Assembly: GCF_041261445.1 (NCBI RefSeq)
Contig: NZ_JBGCCU010000040.1
Span: 27,360-91,359, forward strand
Length of the DNA stretch: 64,000 bases
Reading direction: 5' to 3'
Source: Catenulispora sp. EB89
GTDB taxonomy: Bacteria > Actinomycetota > Actinomycetes > Streptomycetales > Catenulisporaceae
Shown here: in pieces, positions 63,847-64,000 of the stretch
How the letters are laid out: every line of letters begins with the position of its first letter
Position numbering within the stretch: position 1 is the stretch's first letter
The notes under the pieces: model-generated
Databases searched by the model: none
Told to the model about the DNA's origin: nothing
What the model saw: only the letters and a program-made list of their open reading frames with translations
Made by a program: the position numbers and the translations under genes

Positions 63847-64000
63847 CATGAGCGTGCCCGAATGAACGCGCCCGCATGAACGCGCGGGCACCAGCGCGCG
63901 GGCATCAGCGCGCGGGCATCAGCGCGCGGGCATCAGCGCGCGGGCATCAGCGCGCGGGCATCAGCGCGCGGGCATCAGCGCGCGGGCATCAGCGCGCGGG
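63847..64000. repeat. 14-bp tandem repeat array, continues past window end
   Basis: Eleven consecutive 14-bp units. The last seven (63903-64000) are exact copies of CATCAGCGCGCGGG, preceded by CACCAGCGCGCGGG (63889-63902) and three progressively diverged units (63875, 63861, 63847). No spacers, no ORF. Array length beyond the edge unknown. Confidence 0.95.

Noticed and set aside
63847..64000. CRISPR array
   Set aside because: Units are contiguous 14-mers without spacers, and no cas genes are nearby.

Overview
The window is very GC-rich, with strong G/C bias at third codon positions, frequent GTG and TTG starts, many ATGA/GTGA/TAATG overlaps and stem-loop terminators. The gene content is actinobacterial: a zinc-type S14 inside the spc cluster, MprAB-like regulators, MaoC dehydratase pairs and a tRNA-Trp/secE/nusG neighbourhood. 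Gene order (rpmG, two MaoC dehydratases, murB, then aspC, tRNA-Trp, secE, nusG, ribosomal and RNA polymerase genes) is the chromosomal core of a filamentous-type actinomycete. Something near Catenulispora, Streptomyces or Actinospica is plausible; the genus is an inference I cannot confirm.

Layout. 1-7.1 kb is a carbohydrate-uptake locus on the minus strand: a DUF5107 protein, a lipoprotein substrate-binding protein, two ABC permeases and a second DUF5107 protein cut by the window edge, with a divergent DeoR-type regulator. A 15-bp box recurs upstream of both the transporter and the regulator. 7.2-12.3 kb holds a hypothetical gene, a SIMPL-domain protein, a NUDIX hydrolase, tRNA-Thr and tRNA-Met, rpmG, two MaoC dehydratases and murB. 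12.5-25.5 kb is an accessory envelope/stress block: a GT39 (ArnT/PMT-like) glycosyltransferase with glycine-rich linkers, a GT2-GtrA fusion, an MprAB-like two-component system, a TetR/MFS efflux pair, a CPBP membrane protease with a proline-rich N-terminus, a membrane alpha/beta hydrolase and an aspartate aminotransferase.

25.6-62.9 kb is the transcription/translation supercluster: tRNA-Trp, secE, nusG, rplK, rplA, rplJ, rplL, rpoB, rpoC, rpsL, rpsG, fusA, tuf, the S10 cluster (rpsJ to rpsQ), the spc cluster (rplN to rplO), secY, adk and map. It carries three insertions: a secreted beta-propeller/CWB2 protein between nusG and rplK; a sigma-region-4-like protein and a small membrane protein between rpoC and rpsL; and a degenerate PIN-like module, an orphan Phd-type antitoxin and an FAD monooxygenase between tuf and rpsJ. 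The window ends with a lipoprotein and a 14-bp tandem array that runs off the edge.

Regulatory structure stands out more than novel genes. A 28-nt element is repeated with one mismatch in the leaders of the rpsL and rpsJ operons. An attenuator-like terminator precedes rplJ. Intercistronic hairpins bracket the first part of the spc cluster. Local operator pairs can be read for the DeoR, TetR, OmpR-type and FAD-monooxygenase loci. I see no IS element, integrase, CRISPR array, rRNA gene or origin.
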